A stretch of DNA of 64,000 nucleotides, taken from the NCBI GenBank assembly GCA_012033255.1, contig JAAUSF010000001.1, positions 62,001 to 126,000 of the forward strand, in the 5' to 3' direction. This DNA comes from Cyanobacteria bacterium RU_5_0. Lineage in GTDB: Bacteria; Cyanobacteriota; Cyanobacteriia; Elainellales; Elainellaceae. The notes under the pieces are model-generated. The model had not been told where the DNA came from, searched no databases, and saw nothing but the letters and a program-made list of their open reading frames with translations. The position numbers and the translations under genes are program-made. Below are positions 44,289 through 52,842 of this stretch, piece after piece (positions within the stretch are counted from its first letter, which is position 1; the number at the start of each line of letters is the position of its first letter).

Positions 44289-47033
44289 TTATTGTTGACT
44301 GGAACACGGAACATCTTTCACTAGATCAAACCGCAACTGCTCATTCACCGTTACGATCGCCCGCGTGGTAATTTCTCGACGATCGCCTCTGGCATCAAAA
44401 CTGATCGATACACCTTCCAGGATCGCACTTGAGGCGGCCGCATCTTCTCGAATTCCAGTTTCAGATAATTTCTGTCGAATTTCTTGTCGAGTGACGGGTG
44501 AGTTTGAGGACAGCGAGATGGCTTGCAACACGGCTTGAACTGCCTCATAAGCTAGGGCCGTGCGTCGATTCAGATCACCACCCCAATAGTCATTGATTTG
44601 TTTGGCAAACGCTGCTGCACCGCATTGCTTCGGATGCCAGTCAACCGCAACGAATAAGCGATCGACGAGGGCATCTCCAGCCTGATCCACCACGTTTTGC
44701 AGATAGAGGGTATTTGCTCCCAAAACAGGTTTTTCTCCGTTGTTCAACTTGAGGATCTCGATCGCCTTCTGAAACGCCGTTGCATCGCCTGTGCCGCTAT
44801 CCGGTAGTATTGTTCCGCCATCTGGTAATACCGCCAGGGCATCTGCCTCGCTCACCTGCGGCGGCAATTGACGGGCATCGAAGGTTGGATCAGCGAGATC
44901 AAAGGTTGCCGTGACCGTTCCCCCATAAGCGTTGAGAACTTGAACGAACTGATGATACAAATCCTGGCTAAATAATTCTTTGCTGTTATAGAAAGCGACA
45001 ACTTTGGGTTGAGGTGTTTTGAGATCATTGATTAAATATCGCACCAACGTGTTGGCTTCCACGCGAGTCGTTGAAACCGTGCGGAAGAATACGTTGTTGG
45101 AATCACCACCGCAGTCTGAATTCGATTTCAGATCAACCGTTGTACTGGTTGGAGCAACCACTGCAAGATGACTGGGGGAATAGACCTTCAACGCAGCACA
45201 GGTATTGGGAGAGGTATAGTGTCCCACCACAGCCAGAATCCTGGGATTTTGAGAGAGGCTTTCTGCAACCTTCTCCGCTTGAGCAGGATTATTGCTATCA
45301 TTGGCAATCACAACTTGCAGGTTGATCCCCTGCTTAACAGCGACATCTTGCGCTTGCGCGACCCCTAAAACAATACTTGTCCCTGCGTCGAGGTTCAATG
45401 GGGCAGCCACCGCGATCGTGTAAATGGGTAAACTTGGGTTTTGGCGATGGCGATCGTTGACAAACGCATTGTTGCGATAAATCAGAATTTCTGGATCTTG
45501 TAGCACAGCCAATGCGGGTTGACTGCGGCTGGGATCATTTCTATTTTGTTCTGCCAGGTTGCGAAGGTCATCAAAAATTCTCACGGCATCGCCATATCTT
45601 CCTTCAGCAAAGGCGGCAATCCCTTGTTGTTTTAACAGGAGATGTAGGTCAATCAGTTGGGTTCTGCTATCCGCAATGGGCTTCTCACCACTGCTGATAA
45701 ATTGCTCGACTGGGCTGGCGCAGATTAAAGGAAAAATCTGCTGACAGCCTTTAATCACCGTTGGGGAGGCAAGAGCGATGAGTCCAAGCAAAACCCCTAA
45801 TCCAATTAGGAAATAATAATGACGACGAAGGCAAGGTAGCAAGCGAGACAGTAGCGATGGGGGCTGCGGGTGAGAAAGGGGCTGAGCGGCTGGCCAAACT
45901 AACTCTGGCTGCTGGGGGTTAATGCATACGACAGGTAACCAGGATGCGGCTGGAAACATGCCTTCTGTAAGTCGGAGGCGCTCACGAGCTTCCCGTACTG
46001 CCAGACAAAGCTGTCTACCCTGAGAGAATTCCTCCAAAAAGTAAAATAAAAACTGTCCAGCAATTTGGTCTGGTACTGGTTCCCGGTATACAATCATGGC
46101 TGGCACGTTCGACCTTGCCAGGGCTTCCGCAATCCCTAACCCATCACAGGAATTGAAAATCGCCAGTTTCAAGCCATTCCTGACCGCTCTCGTTAAACCT
46201 GGATGCAAATCATCCAGGTGTAAAAAAACATTCTCCCTAATCTGAATCTGTCCACTGATACCTTCATGGGAAGTAGCGTCTGTGGTGGAACTACTATGCC
46301 CTGCAAAAGCCAATATGTCCCAGGCTTGATCAAATAGCAAGCGAGATAACTCTTGCTCACTTGGCTCTGAGCATTCGACAATTTCTGCTCCACGCTGTCG
46401 GAGTGTCTCTAACGCTTTTGCATCTTGTTCCAATCGCAACCCCCCATGAGCACTGCCGAAAATGGCAAGAACTCTAACAGGTGCTTTCAGTGTGACAACT
46501 TGGCGAGGCGATCGAGTAAACAAGGCAAATTCGGCATTGTCCAGGTTGGTAAATAAGTCCCAGAAATGCCAGGGTAGCCTACGCAACAGTTGGTTTTGGT
46601 TACTATCTCCTGTATCGCAGCGAATGATGATGGGAACCGATCGATCTCTTCTGACTTCTTCATTGGCTCGAATGTGAGCACTCAAGCTGCTAAAGGCTTG
46701 ATTCCTAAACCATTTCATACAATAAGCTTTAAGCCTTTCGGCTCTTTGCTTCCATTTTTGATTTTCTTCTTCTTCGGATACGTTAGTTACCTGTTCAGGA
46801 ACAGCTTGCAATCTACGACTGCCTTCTAGTGATAGATCTTGCCACTCCTGATACAACGCTGGCATTTCGGATGCATCAGGAATACGAGGAAGGTCATCGT
46901 ATTCTTGAATAATCCGACCATCCTCTAGAATTTGAAGCGTCACCGTAAACCCGTCATCGAAGCTACCGCTACCAATCCGGAGAACAACAGCGACGTTTTG
47001 AGGAGGTTGGGAGCTAGAGGGGGGCTTAGCCAT
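44289..47033 (-). CDS. CHAT protease domain fused through the membrane to a periplasmic amino-acid-binding-type domain
   Basis: The 914-residue protein has a CHAT (caspase-HetF-associated) domain at about 130-375 with the His-Cys dyad FAGH246 and NSC296DG. A single membrane helix (about 406-425, FLIGLGVLLGLIALASP) follows, then a short TPR-like stretch (470-500) and a type I periplasmic-binding domain (about 535-914: IYTIAVAAPLNLD, ILAVVGHYTSPNTC). The design is a receptor: a ligand outside would control a caspase-like protease inside. It is flanked by DUF1822 and a membrane kinase in one operon. Confidence 0.88.
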   Translation of the reverse strand: MAKPPSSSQPPQNVAVVLRIGSGSFDDGFTVTLQILEDGRIIQEYDDLPRIPDASEMPALYQEWQDLSLEGSRRLQAVPEQVTNVSEEEENQKWKQRAERLKAYCMKWFRNQAFSSLSAHIRANEEVRRDRSVPIIIRCDTGDSNQNQLLRRLPWHFWDLFTNLDNAEFALFTRSPRQVVTLKAPVRVLAIFGSAHGGLRLEQDAKALETLRQRGAEIVECSEPSEQELSRLLFDQAWDILAFAGHSSSTTDATSHEGISGQIQIRENVFLHLDDLHPGLTRAVRNGLKLAIFNSCDGLGIAEALARSNVPAMIVYREPVPDQIAGQFLFYFLEEFSQGRQLCLAVREARERLRLTEGMFPAASWLPVVCINPQQPELVWPAAQPLSHPQPPSLLSRLLPCLRRHYYFLIGLGVLLGLIALASPTVIKGCQQIFPLICASPVEQFISSGEKPIADSRTQLIDLHLLLKQQGIAAFAEGRYGDAVRIFDDLRNLAEQNRNDPSRSQPALAVLQDPEILIYRNNAFVNDRHRQNPSLPIYTIAVAAPLNLDAGTSIVLGVAQAQDVAVKQGINLQVVIANDSNNPAQAEKVAESLSQNPRILAVVGHYTSPNTCAALKVYSPSHLAVVAPTSTTVDLKSNSDCGGDSNNVFFRTVSTTRVEANTLVRYLINDLKTPQPKVVAFYNSKELFSQDLYHQFVQVLNAYGGTVTATFDLADPTFDARQLPPQVSEADALAVLPDGGTILPDSGTGDATAFQKAIEILKLNNGEKPVLGANTLYLQNVVDQAGDALVDRLFVAVDWHPKQCGAAAFAKQINDYWGGDLNRRTALAYEAVQAVLQAISLSSNSPVTRQEIRQKLSETGIREDAAASSAILEGVSISFDARGDRREITTRAIVTVNEQLRFDLVKDVPCSSQQ

Positions 47034-47111
47034 AGACGAAAAGGGGGGAACGTCTGGAGATGGGAAATCTATTTACTAGATAAGCATGATCGATCGAGGC
47101 AGTACAATACA

Positions 47112-48311
47112 CTAAACCACAAAACTCTCGGTAAAGCTGGCATCATTGAGAACCACACGAGCATCGAAGCGATCGCCCTCGTCTGCCGTAAATTTGAATT
47201 GTATAGTTTTATCTCGCTGGCGCGATTCCACTTCAAAAAACGAATTTCTGGTTTCATCCAGCCCAATCAGCTTCAGACCCAACGGCAGCCGAGACAATTG
47301 CCCCAACGGATACACCCGTAACAGGATTAGCATTTTGTTATCGGACTTCGGCAACATCCCCACCATCAGGGCGACTGTATGCCCTGCCAGATAAAATCCT
47401 AAATCTTTCGCGCTGATCACTGGACAATTTGGATGGTGTGGATCAAGTTCCCACAACAACTCAGCAGACTGCCAGCGAATTTCATCATCCTGAGTCGTTT
47501 GGATTAAGTGAACTAAAGCATCCAGGGGATTCAGGTTAACCGGAACAGGTTGCCCTCGATCAGAAGAGCGGTAGCAAAGTTCTTCGATCCGGTGCTGAAT
47601 CAGGTTAACTGGAATGGGTTGTTCTCGATCGGGAGATCGGGAGTGATAGGATGGTTTGATCTGTCGTTGAATCGGCTCAAAATTTGCTCCACCTCGTTCA
47701 CATTGTGTTTCACGGAGTTGCAAAATTGATCCTCTGATTGATCCTCTTATCGGGTTCAACAAGTCTTCTGAGAATTGCCAATCGGGTTCAAATATCCGTT
47801 TCAGCCATTGTCTCAGTTGAATGCTAGGTTGTGGCGATCGCTCTAAAAACTGCTCAATTAATTTAGTCAGCGGTTGGAGATAGCTGAGTGGCAGTTCCGG
47901 CACCGATACAGATTCCACAAATCCTAACAGTTGTCCTTCCTGATAAGGTTCATCGATCTGAACGACAACGTAGCCAACCCGATCGTCCCACACCTCTTCT
48001 GGAACTGTACATTTGCGATCGCCCTGACGCACCGGACGACATTCTAAACAGCCTTGCAATGCAGGAATATACAAGTCTGCAATGTTTTCTAAGAGGCGAT
48101 CGAGCGGATTCCAACTCTGACTGGCATCTAAATCAGTATCAATTCCCAACAATTGCAAATAGCGTTGCATCACTAACACAGCGAGCGTGTTTCGATAAAC
48201 CTGGTTTGTTTGGGCTTGGGTCGGCTGCTGTGCGGCAAATTGATACGCCTGCCTTCGGTCAGTTGCCGTAATCGGAATGGCGATCGGAATAAGTGCATCA
48301 GTGTCAATCAT
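47112..48311 (-). CDS. DUF1822-family protein
   Basis: The 399-residue protein has the DUF1822 layout: an N-terminal LIPIAIPITATDRRQAYQFA, a middle NTLAVLVMQRYLQLLGIDTD segment and a C-terminal beta-rich part. DUF1822 genes occur in cyanobacteria, and I recall them next to CHAT and sigma-like genes. Here the repeats REQPIPVNLIQHRIEEL and RGQPVPVNLNPLDAL suggest an internal duplication at about residues 225-270. Function is unknown. Confidence 0.8.
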   Translation of the reverse strand: MIDTDALIPIAIPITATDRRQAYQFAAQQPTQAQTNQVYRNTLAVLVMQRYLQLLGIDTDLDASQSWNPLDRLLENIADLYIPALQGCLECRPVRQGDRKCTVPEEVWDDRVGYVVVQIDEPYQEGQLLGFVESVSVPELPLSYLQPLTKLIEQFLERSPQPSIQLRQWLKRIFEPDWQFSEDLLNPIRGSIRGSILQLRETQCERGGANFEPIQRQIKPSYHSRSPDREQPIPVNLIQHRIEELCYRSSDRGQPVPVNLNPLDALVHLIQTTQDDEIRWQSAELLWELDPHHPNCPVISAKDLGFYLAGHTVALMVGMLPKSDNKMLILLRVYPLGQLSRLPLGLKLIGLDETRNSFFEVESRQRDKTIQFKFTADEGDRFDARVVLNDASFTESFVV

Positions 48312-48365
48312 GATTCGTGTCAGAAAATTCGTGTCAAAGAAAATGTCTGGAAACTCTCGGAACTA

Positions 48366-49061
48366 TTATTCAGGCAACAACTGTTTGAAACAAGGGAAGC
48401 ATCGTCTCTTACAAAATTTTCTCAACGCCGACGGTTCAACTTCATAATCTTGGGCGATCGCTTTCCAGGAAAACTCTTCTGAATTCCTCAATACCGTCAA
48501 GATCTGAATCAACAAAACTTGACAGTTGACGTGAGGAGAACGCTGCGATCGACAATTCCTAAAAAGATGCGGATGATTTTGCACTAACTCCAGCCATTCT
48601 TGTATTGTTTCATCCCACCGATCGGGAAATGGCCCAATCTGGTAAATCCGCTCTTTATCCTGATCATCGATTGGAGAGAGTTCTCGGATGACATCCTGAA
48701 TCATCCATACTAGTTTTTGGTTAAACCAGGTTACAAAGCTTGCCTTTTCTGGATCATACGTCTGAAGATGCTCCATAAACCACACCCAGGTTCGGGATAG
48801 AGATTCGCTGTAGACATCGGGTGATATCTTTCCGCCACGCCAAATCAACCTGGAAGACTGCATGACTGCAATGATCAGATCTGCTGCCCGATTGAGATCG
48901 TCAGGCTGACAGGCTTGCTCAAATAGCCATCGACGGGCAGGAACATTGTTCATAATTTCCCGGAGCTTTTCCGGTTGCTGTAATAGCTTGCTCTTTTCAA
49001 TGGGGCTACTTACAGCCGCCTGAAGCAAACTAATCAACGGGGGAGTAGAGTCATTACACAT
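48366..49061 (-). CDS. sigma-70-like factor, non-canonical
   Basis: The 231-residue protein has a region-2-like segment (TWVWFMEHLQTYDPEKASFVTWFNQKLVWMIQDVI) and a C-terminal HTH-like part (SWKAIAQDYEVEPSALRKFCKRR). This looks like the sigma-like regulators found at the head of CHAT/DUF1822 loci. It is the first gene of the minus-strand run down to 42771 and may direct transcription of that operon. Whether it binds RNA polymerase is not shown. Confidence 0.7.
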   Translation of the reverse strand: MCNDSTPPLISLLQAAVSSPIEKSKLLQQPEKLREIMNNVPARRWLFEQACQPDDLNRAADLIIAVMQSSRLIWRGGKISPDVYSESLSRTWVWFMEHLQTYDPEKASFVTWFNQKLVWMIQDVIRELSPIDDQDKERIYQIGPFPDRWDETIQEWLELVQNHPHLFRNCRSQRSPHVNCQVLLIQILTVLRNSEEFSWKAIAQDYEVEPSALRKFCKRRCFPCFKQLLPE

Positions 49062-49570
49062 AGAGATTATCCAGACCCAAGCAGTTTAGGTTTGAACATC
49101 ATGACAGTACCTAACCTCTCCTGATTCACCTGGTAGGTTATCGGAGCTAGAACCTGAATCCATCCAAATTGTTTGCAAAACTTTACTCTGGGAAGATACG
49201 AGACGCTGAGCAGCCATGACAGATGACATCGACTGCTCTCTGATGAGAGTTTTCTCAGAAATTTCTAAGGTTTTTTCATCCGTTTATTAGTGGGTTACAC
49301 GGAGTTTCTTAGCGTTCAATCATCTTTCAACCGAGTTTGCGAACCATAATCAACACAACTGTTTAAGAGGATGTTTGAAACGTGTCAAATGGGCTGCATT
49401 TGCCCCCTAAATCCTCCAATTCTGGGGGACTTCGAGCCGGATTCCCTCCAACGTTGGGGGGCTAGGGGGCGATTCGGGTCGCAATCAGCACTTTTAAAGC
49501 AGCCTCTAAGTGAAAAGCATCGATCGTTATTCAATTCGACATTGAAAGAACTTGATCTAGGAGGACAGGC
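49062..49570. other. divergent intergenic region with a palindromic repeat
   Basis: This is the upstream region of the sigma-like gene and of the SDR gene. Most of the right half is the repeat at 49363-49509; no gene is visible. Confidence 0.55.
49363..49509. repeat. palindromic repeat element (about 147 bp)
   Basis: The ends TTAAGAGGATGTTTGAAA and TTTTAAAGCAGCCTCTAA are imperfect inverses. The inner arms carry GCCCCCTAAATCCTCC and its near complement GGGGGGCTAGGGGGC. The G/C-rich core is a common cyanobacterial intergenic repeat type. It ends about 60 bp before the SDR start. Confidence 0.7.
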
Positions 49571-50383
49571 ATGAAACTCGAAGGAAAGGTGGCGCTTGTA
49601 ACTGGCAGCAGTCAAGGGATTGGACAGGGTATTGTTCTGCGACTCGCCGAAGCTGGGGCAGATGTGGTGATTAACTATCGATCTCATCCGGAAGGTGCTG
49701 AAGAAACGCTGGCGAAAGTTCAAGCGATCGGTGGCAGATGCCATATGGCGCAATGTCCGAATGATCAATCGCCGATCGCTCAGGGTCATACCATTCGAGC
49801 AGATCTGGGCAGCGTCACTGAAGTACGTCAACTGATTGCGGAAAGCATTGAACATTTTGGCAAGCTGGATATTCTGGTGAACAATGCTGGAATTGAAAAA
49901 CATGCTCCATTCTGGGAAGTTACGGAAGCAGATTATGATGCCGTTCTGAATGTCAATTTGAAAGGCGTGTTCTTTGCCACGCAAGCCTTTGTGCAACACC
50001 TGATTGGAACCAAACGCACCGGAAAGATCATCAACATCAGTTCCGTTCATGAAGATTTGCCCTTCCCCAATTTTGCGGCGTATTGCGTCAGTAAAGGCGG
50101 AATGAAAATGTTGACTCGCAATCTGGCTATTGAGTTGGGATCATTCGGCATCACGATCAACAACGTGGCACCAGGGGCGATCGAGACTCCCATCAATACT
50201 CAATTGTTGAATAATCCAGAAAAGCTGGGAGCACTATTAAACACCATTCCACTGGGACGCTTAGGACAACCTCAAGAAGTGGCTTCGTTAGTGGTATTTC
50301 TTGCCTCTGGGGATGCCGACTACATCACGGGCAGCACCTTTTTTGTTGATGGCGGGTTGCTTTGGAACTATCAGGAGCAATAG
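49571..50383 (+). CDS. short-chain dehydrogenase (glucose 1-dehydrogenase-like)
   Basis: The 270-residue SDR has the cofactor motif TGSSQGIG, the NNAG motif, a catalytic Ser in NISSVH and YCVSK. AGGAGG lies just before ATG 49571. Compared with normal SDRs it has about 16 extra residues (CHMAQCPNDQSPIAQG) before the RADL strand, near the adenine-binding pocket. It begins a plus-strand set with a ferredoxin-type reductase and a GMC remnant, so sugar or polyol oxidation is plausible. Confidence 0.88.
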   Translation: MKLEGKVALVTGSSQGIGQGIVLRLAEAGADVVINYRSHPEGAEETLAKVQAIGGRCHMAQCPNDQSPIAQGHTIRADLGSVTEVRQLIAESIEHFGKLDILVNNAGIEKHAPFWEVTEADYDAVLNVNLKGVFFATQAFVQHLIGTKRTGKIINISSVHEDLPFPNFAAYCVSKGGMKMLTRNLAIELGSFGITINNVAPGAIETPINTQLLNNPEKLGALLNTIPLGRLGQPQEVASLVVFLASGDADYITGSTFFVDGGLLWNYQEQ

Positions 50384-50419
50384 CTATTTGAAGACAACCC
50401 TAAAGATCAGGAGTAAACC

Positions 50420-51781
50420 ATGCTGGCAAGTTTAGGCAAAATTCAAAATTCTTTTGTTAGAAGCCTGACAGCCGCCGCGACCGTTGGTTCAGCAATTACG
50501 ATGGCTGCCGCGATCGGACTTGGCGTCACCAACGCTAAAGAGAACGCGGCATATCGAGCAGCTTTATATTCTGCATTGGCTGGAACAGGTTGTGGCGCGA
50601 TTTTTGGTTTGGTCTATTCAGCGAGAGGCAGCCAACCCTCGACGCAAACCCAGCCAGAAAGGCAAACTCTATCCATCGATGGGCTTCGCCCCGCCGCAGG
50701 CGAACGTCAAACCTGGAAAGACTGGCGTAACTTTGTGGTAATTCGCAAGGTGAAAGAGAGCGAAGAAATTACCTCCTTCTATTTGCAACCTGAAGATGGC
50801 GGAGCCATTCCCAATTTTCAACCCGGTCAATTTCTCACCATCAAGCTGGATATTCCTGGACAACCCAGACCCGTCATCCGCACCTATTCCCTCTCGGATT
50901 ATGCTGAATCAGGTGCATACTATCGACTCTCCATTAAGCGTGAACCGATGCCGGTTGGCACCAATTTCATGCCAGGAATCGCATCCAACTTTATGCACGA
51001 TCGCGTTCAGGTAGGCTCGATCATTCCAGCCAAGCCGCCCAGCGGTAAGTTTGTTTTAGATCCCCAAAAATCACTGCCTGCGGTGTTAATTAGTAACGGG
51101 GTCGGTATTACACCGATGATTAGCATGGCAAAAGCAGCGACTCTGCTCAATCCGCATCGACCGATCTGGTTTGTGCATGGGGCGCGCGAGGGTCGATTTC
51201 ATGCCTTTCGGGACGAAGTGGCGACCATTGCTCAGCAAAATCCTAACTTGCACGTCCATGTTGCCTACAGCCGTCCGCAACCACCGGATACGGGGCACTA
51301 CCACAGCACGGGCTATGTGGACACCGACCTGATTCGATCGCTGGTTCAACAAGATGCAGAGTATTTCCTGTGCGGCTCTCCTGCGTTTATGCAATCCCTC
51401 AGGGAAGGACTGAAAGCGGCGGGAGTGCCTGATAGCCAAGTGTTTTTTGAAGCATTCACTAAGGGCATCTCGATGGGGACTGAAGCCAGAGCCATCGCTG
51501 CCAACCCCAATGGAGCAGGCGATCGACCGGAAGTTGTGTTTGCCGAATCTGGGAAAACGGCAACCTGGCGATCGGGCGATGGCAGTCTGTTGGAATTTGC
51601 CGAAGCGAACGATTTGAATCCTTCCTACAGTTGTCGCCAGGGGATCTGCGGCACCTGTATGTGTCGAATTCTGGAAGGCGAAGTGGACTATCAAAACACA
51701 CCCGTTGCCGCGATCGATGATGGTTCTGTGCTGATTTGCATTTCTACACCCAAAACCGCACGAGTTGTTCTCGATCTGTAA
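50420..51781 (+). CDS. membrane-anchored FNR-type oxidoreductase with C-terminal [2Fe-2S] ferredoxin domain
   Basis: The 453-residue protein starts with two short hydrophobic glycine-rich segments (about 15-35 and 45-65), probably an anchor hairpin. The FAD domain follows (RTYSLSDY), then the NAD domain (VLISNGVGITPMISM) and a plant-type ferredoxin (YSCRQGICGTCMC...LICIS). It passes electrons from NAD(P)H through FAD to its own cluster. The membrane hairpin is unusual for this family. It lies 36 bp after the SDR gene and is probably co-transcribed. Confidence 0.9.
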   Translation: MLASLGKIQNSFVRSLTAAATVGSAITMAAAIGLGVTNAKENAAYRAALYSALAGTGCGAIFGLVYSARGSQPSTQTQPERQTLSIDGLRPAAGERQTWKDWRNFVVIRKVKESEEITSFYLQPEDGGAIPNFQPGQFLTIKLDIPGQPRPVIRTYSLSDYAESGAYYRLSIKREPMPVGTNFMPGIASNFMHDRVQVGSIIPAKPPSGKFVLDPQKSLPAVLISNGVGITPMISMAKAATLLNPHRPIWFVHGAREGRFHAFRDEVATIAQQNPNLHVHVAYSRPQPPDTGHYHSTGYVDTDLIRSLVQQDAEYFLCGSPAFMQSLREGLKAAGVPDSQVFFEAFTKGISMGTEARAIAANPNGAGDRPEVVFAESGKTATWRSGDGSLLEFAEANDLNPSYSCRQGICGTCMCRILEGEVDYQNTPVAAIDDGSVLICISTPKTARVVLDL

Positions 51782-51809
51782 TGCGAATCAGAATACTCAG
51801 GAGAACAGT

Positions 51810-52069
51810 ATGTCGAATCATTATGACATCATCATTATCGGTACAGGGGCATTCCCATACAAGGGGTGGCTCATCAAGTGGGAACCTGTCGCTTTGGAGC
51901 AGATCCACAGACTTCGGTATTAGACCTCAATTGCCGTACTCATGACGTGGATAATCTCTACGTGGTAGACGGCAGCTTTTTCCCATCGAGTGGTGCCGTC
52001 AATCCGTCGCTGACCATCATTGCCAACGCCATGCGAGTGGGTGATCACCTACTGGAGCGCTTGAAATAA
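51810..52069 (+). pseudogene. GMC oxidoreductase with large internal deletion
   Basis: ATG 51810 starts MSNHYDIIIIGTGA, the FAD-binding strand of GMC enzymes. The sequence jumps out of frame to the C-terminal end (VAHQVGTCRFGADPQTSVLD, DNLYVVDGSFFPSSGAVNPS, LTIIANAMRVG) and stops at 52069. About 1.3 kb of coding sequence is missing by family length. It remains in place after the reductase gene, so the SDR-reductase-GMC set was once a three-enzyme oxidation operon. Confidence 0.85.
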
Positions 52070-52113
52070 TGGGTTCTGGTGATAAGTTAATCGGCGTTGA
52101 AGTGGCACGATTT

Positions 52114-52141
52114 GGTAATGGGTAATGGGTAATGGGTTATG
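52114..52141. repeat. heptamer tandem repeat (GGTAATG)
   Basis: GGTAATG occurs three times in tandem, followed by a GGTTATG variant. It lies between the GMC remnant and the chlorite-dismutase-family gene and is typical of cyanobacterial STRR sequences. Confidence 0.8.
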
Positions 52142-52253
52142 GATTGTGGAGCGATAGAACTCAGCACTTAGCTATACCTGGACAATACGCCGATTCACTC
52201 AGAAGGCTAGACAGTGAAAGACAAAGATTAAAATTCTCAAAGGTAGGGATATC

Positions 52254-52811
52254 ATGAACAACAAATATTCGTTTGTTGGCGGCAAGCAGGGCATATGGCG
52301 AGTGACAGATGTGCGGGGTGTTTCTGGATCTAGTTTAGAGTTGGTTGAAAGAGTGAATGTGGTGAATGATGTTGTTCCAGAATTACCATTGAATAGTTCG
52401 TGGGTTCTGCAAAGTTTCGTCAGTAATATTCGCTACTCTAAGCGTGATGAAGTCAACGCTCTTCGGGCAGTGCAGCCTGTATTGAATCGTTCGGAAGCTG
52501 TTTCTGCGGTGCTGATTCCGATCAAAAAATCTGCCCAGTGGTGGGAAATGGCACAAGATGAGCGGCGAGCAATTTTTGAGGAAGAGTCTCATCATACATC
52601 TGTTGGTTTAGAGTATCTGCCGGGAGTTGCGCGTCGGCTGCTTCACTGTCGAGATCTGGGAGAGCCGTTTGACTTTCTCACATGGTTTGAATTCGCGCCG
52701 AAGCATACCAAGGCTTTTGATGAATTACTGCTGCGGATGCGGACAAGCAAAGAATGGGAGTATGTGGAGCGCGAAGTTGAGGTTCGCCTGGAGCGAGATG
52801 ATATTTCGTAA
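52254..52811 (+). CDS. chlorite dismutase-family heme protein (short clade)
   Basis: The 185-residue protein matches short (lineage II) Clds: QWWEMAQDERRAIF, SHHTSVGLEYLPGVARRL and GEPFDFLTWFEF. H114 is placed as the proximal heme ligand and R127 as the distal Arg, the same numbering as the protein from Cyanothece PCC 7425, as I recall it. Such proteins split chlorite to chloride and O2 in vitro; the in vivo role in cyanobacteria is unclear. It precedes a glucosidase gene by 31 bp. Confidence 0.9.
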   Translation: MNNKYSFVGGKQGIWRVTDVRGVSGSSLELVERVNVVNDVVPELPLNSSWVLQSFVSNIRYSKRDEVNALRAVQPVLNRSEAVSAVLIPIKKSAQWWEMAQDERRAIFEEESHHTSVGLEYLPGVARRLLHCRDLGEPFDFLTWFEFAPKHTKAFDELLLRMRTSKEWEYVEREVEVRLERDDIS

Positions 52812-52842
52812 ATAGGATTACTCATCTGACGAGGAAAAGAAT

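Noticed and set aside
49385-50050. 221-residue minus-strand frame
   Set aside because: It is the antisense of the SDR gene and of the palindromic repeat.
51086-51694. 202-residue minus-strand frame
   Set aside because: It is the antisense of the FNR-ferredoxin gene, whose motifs are unambiguous.
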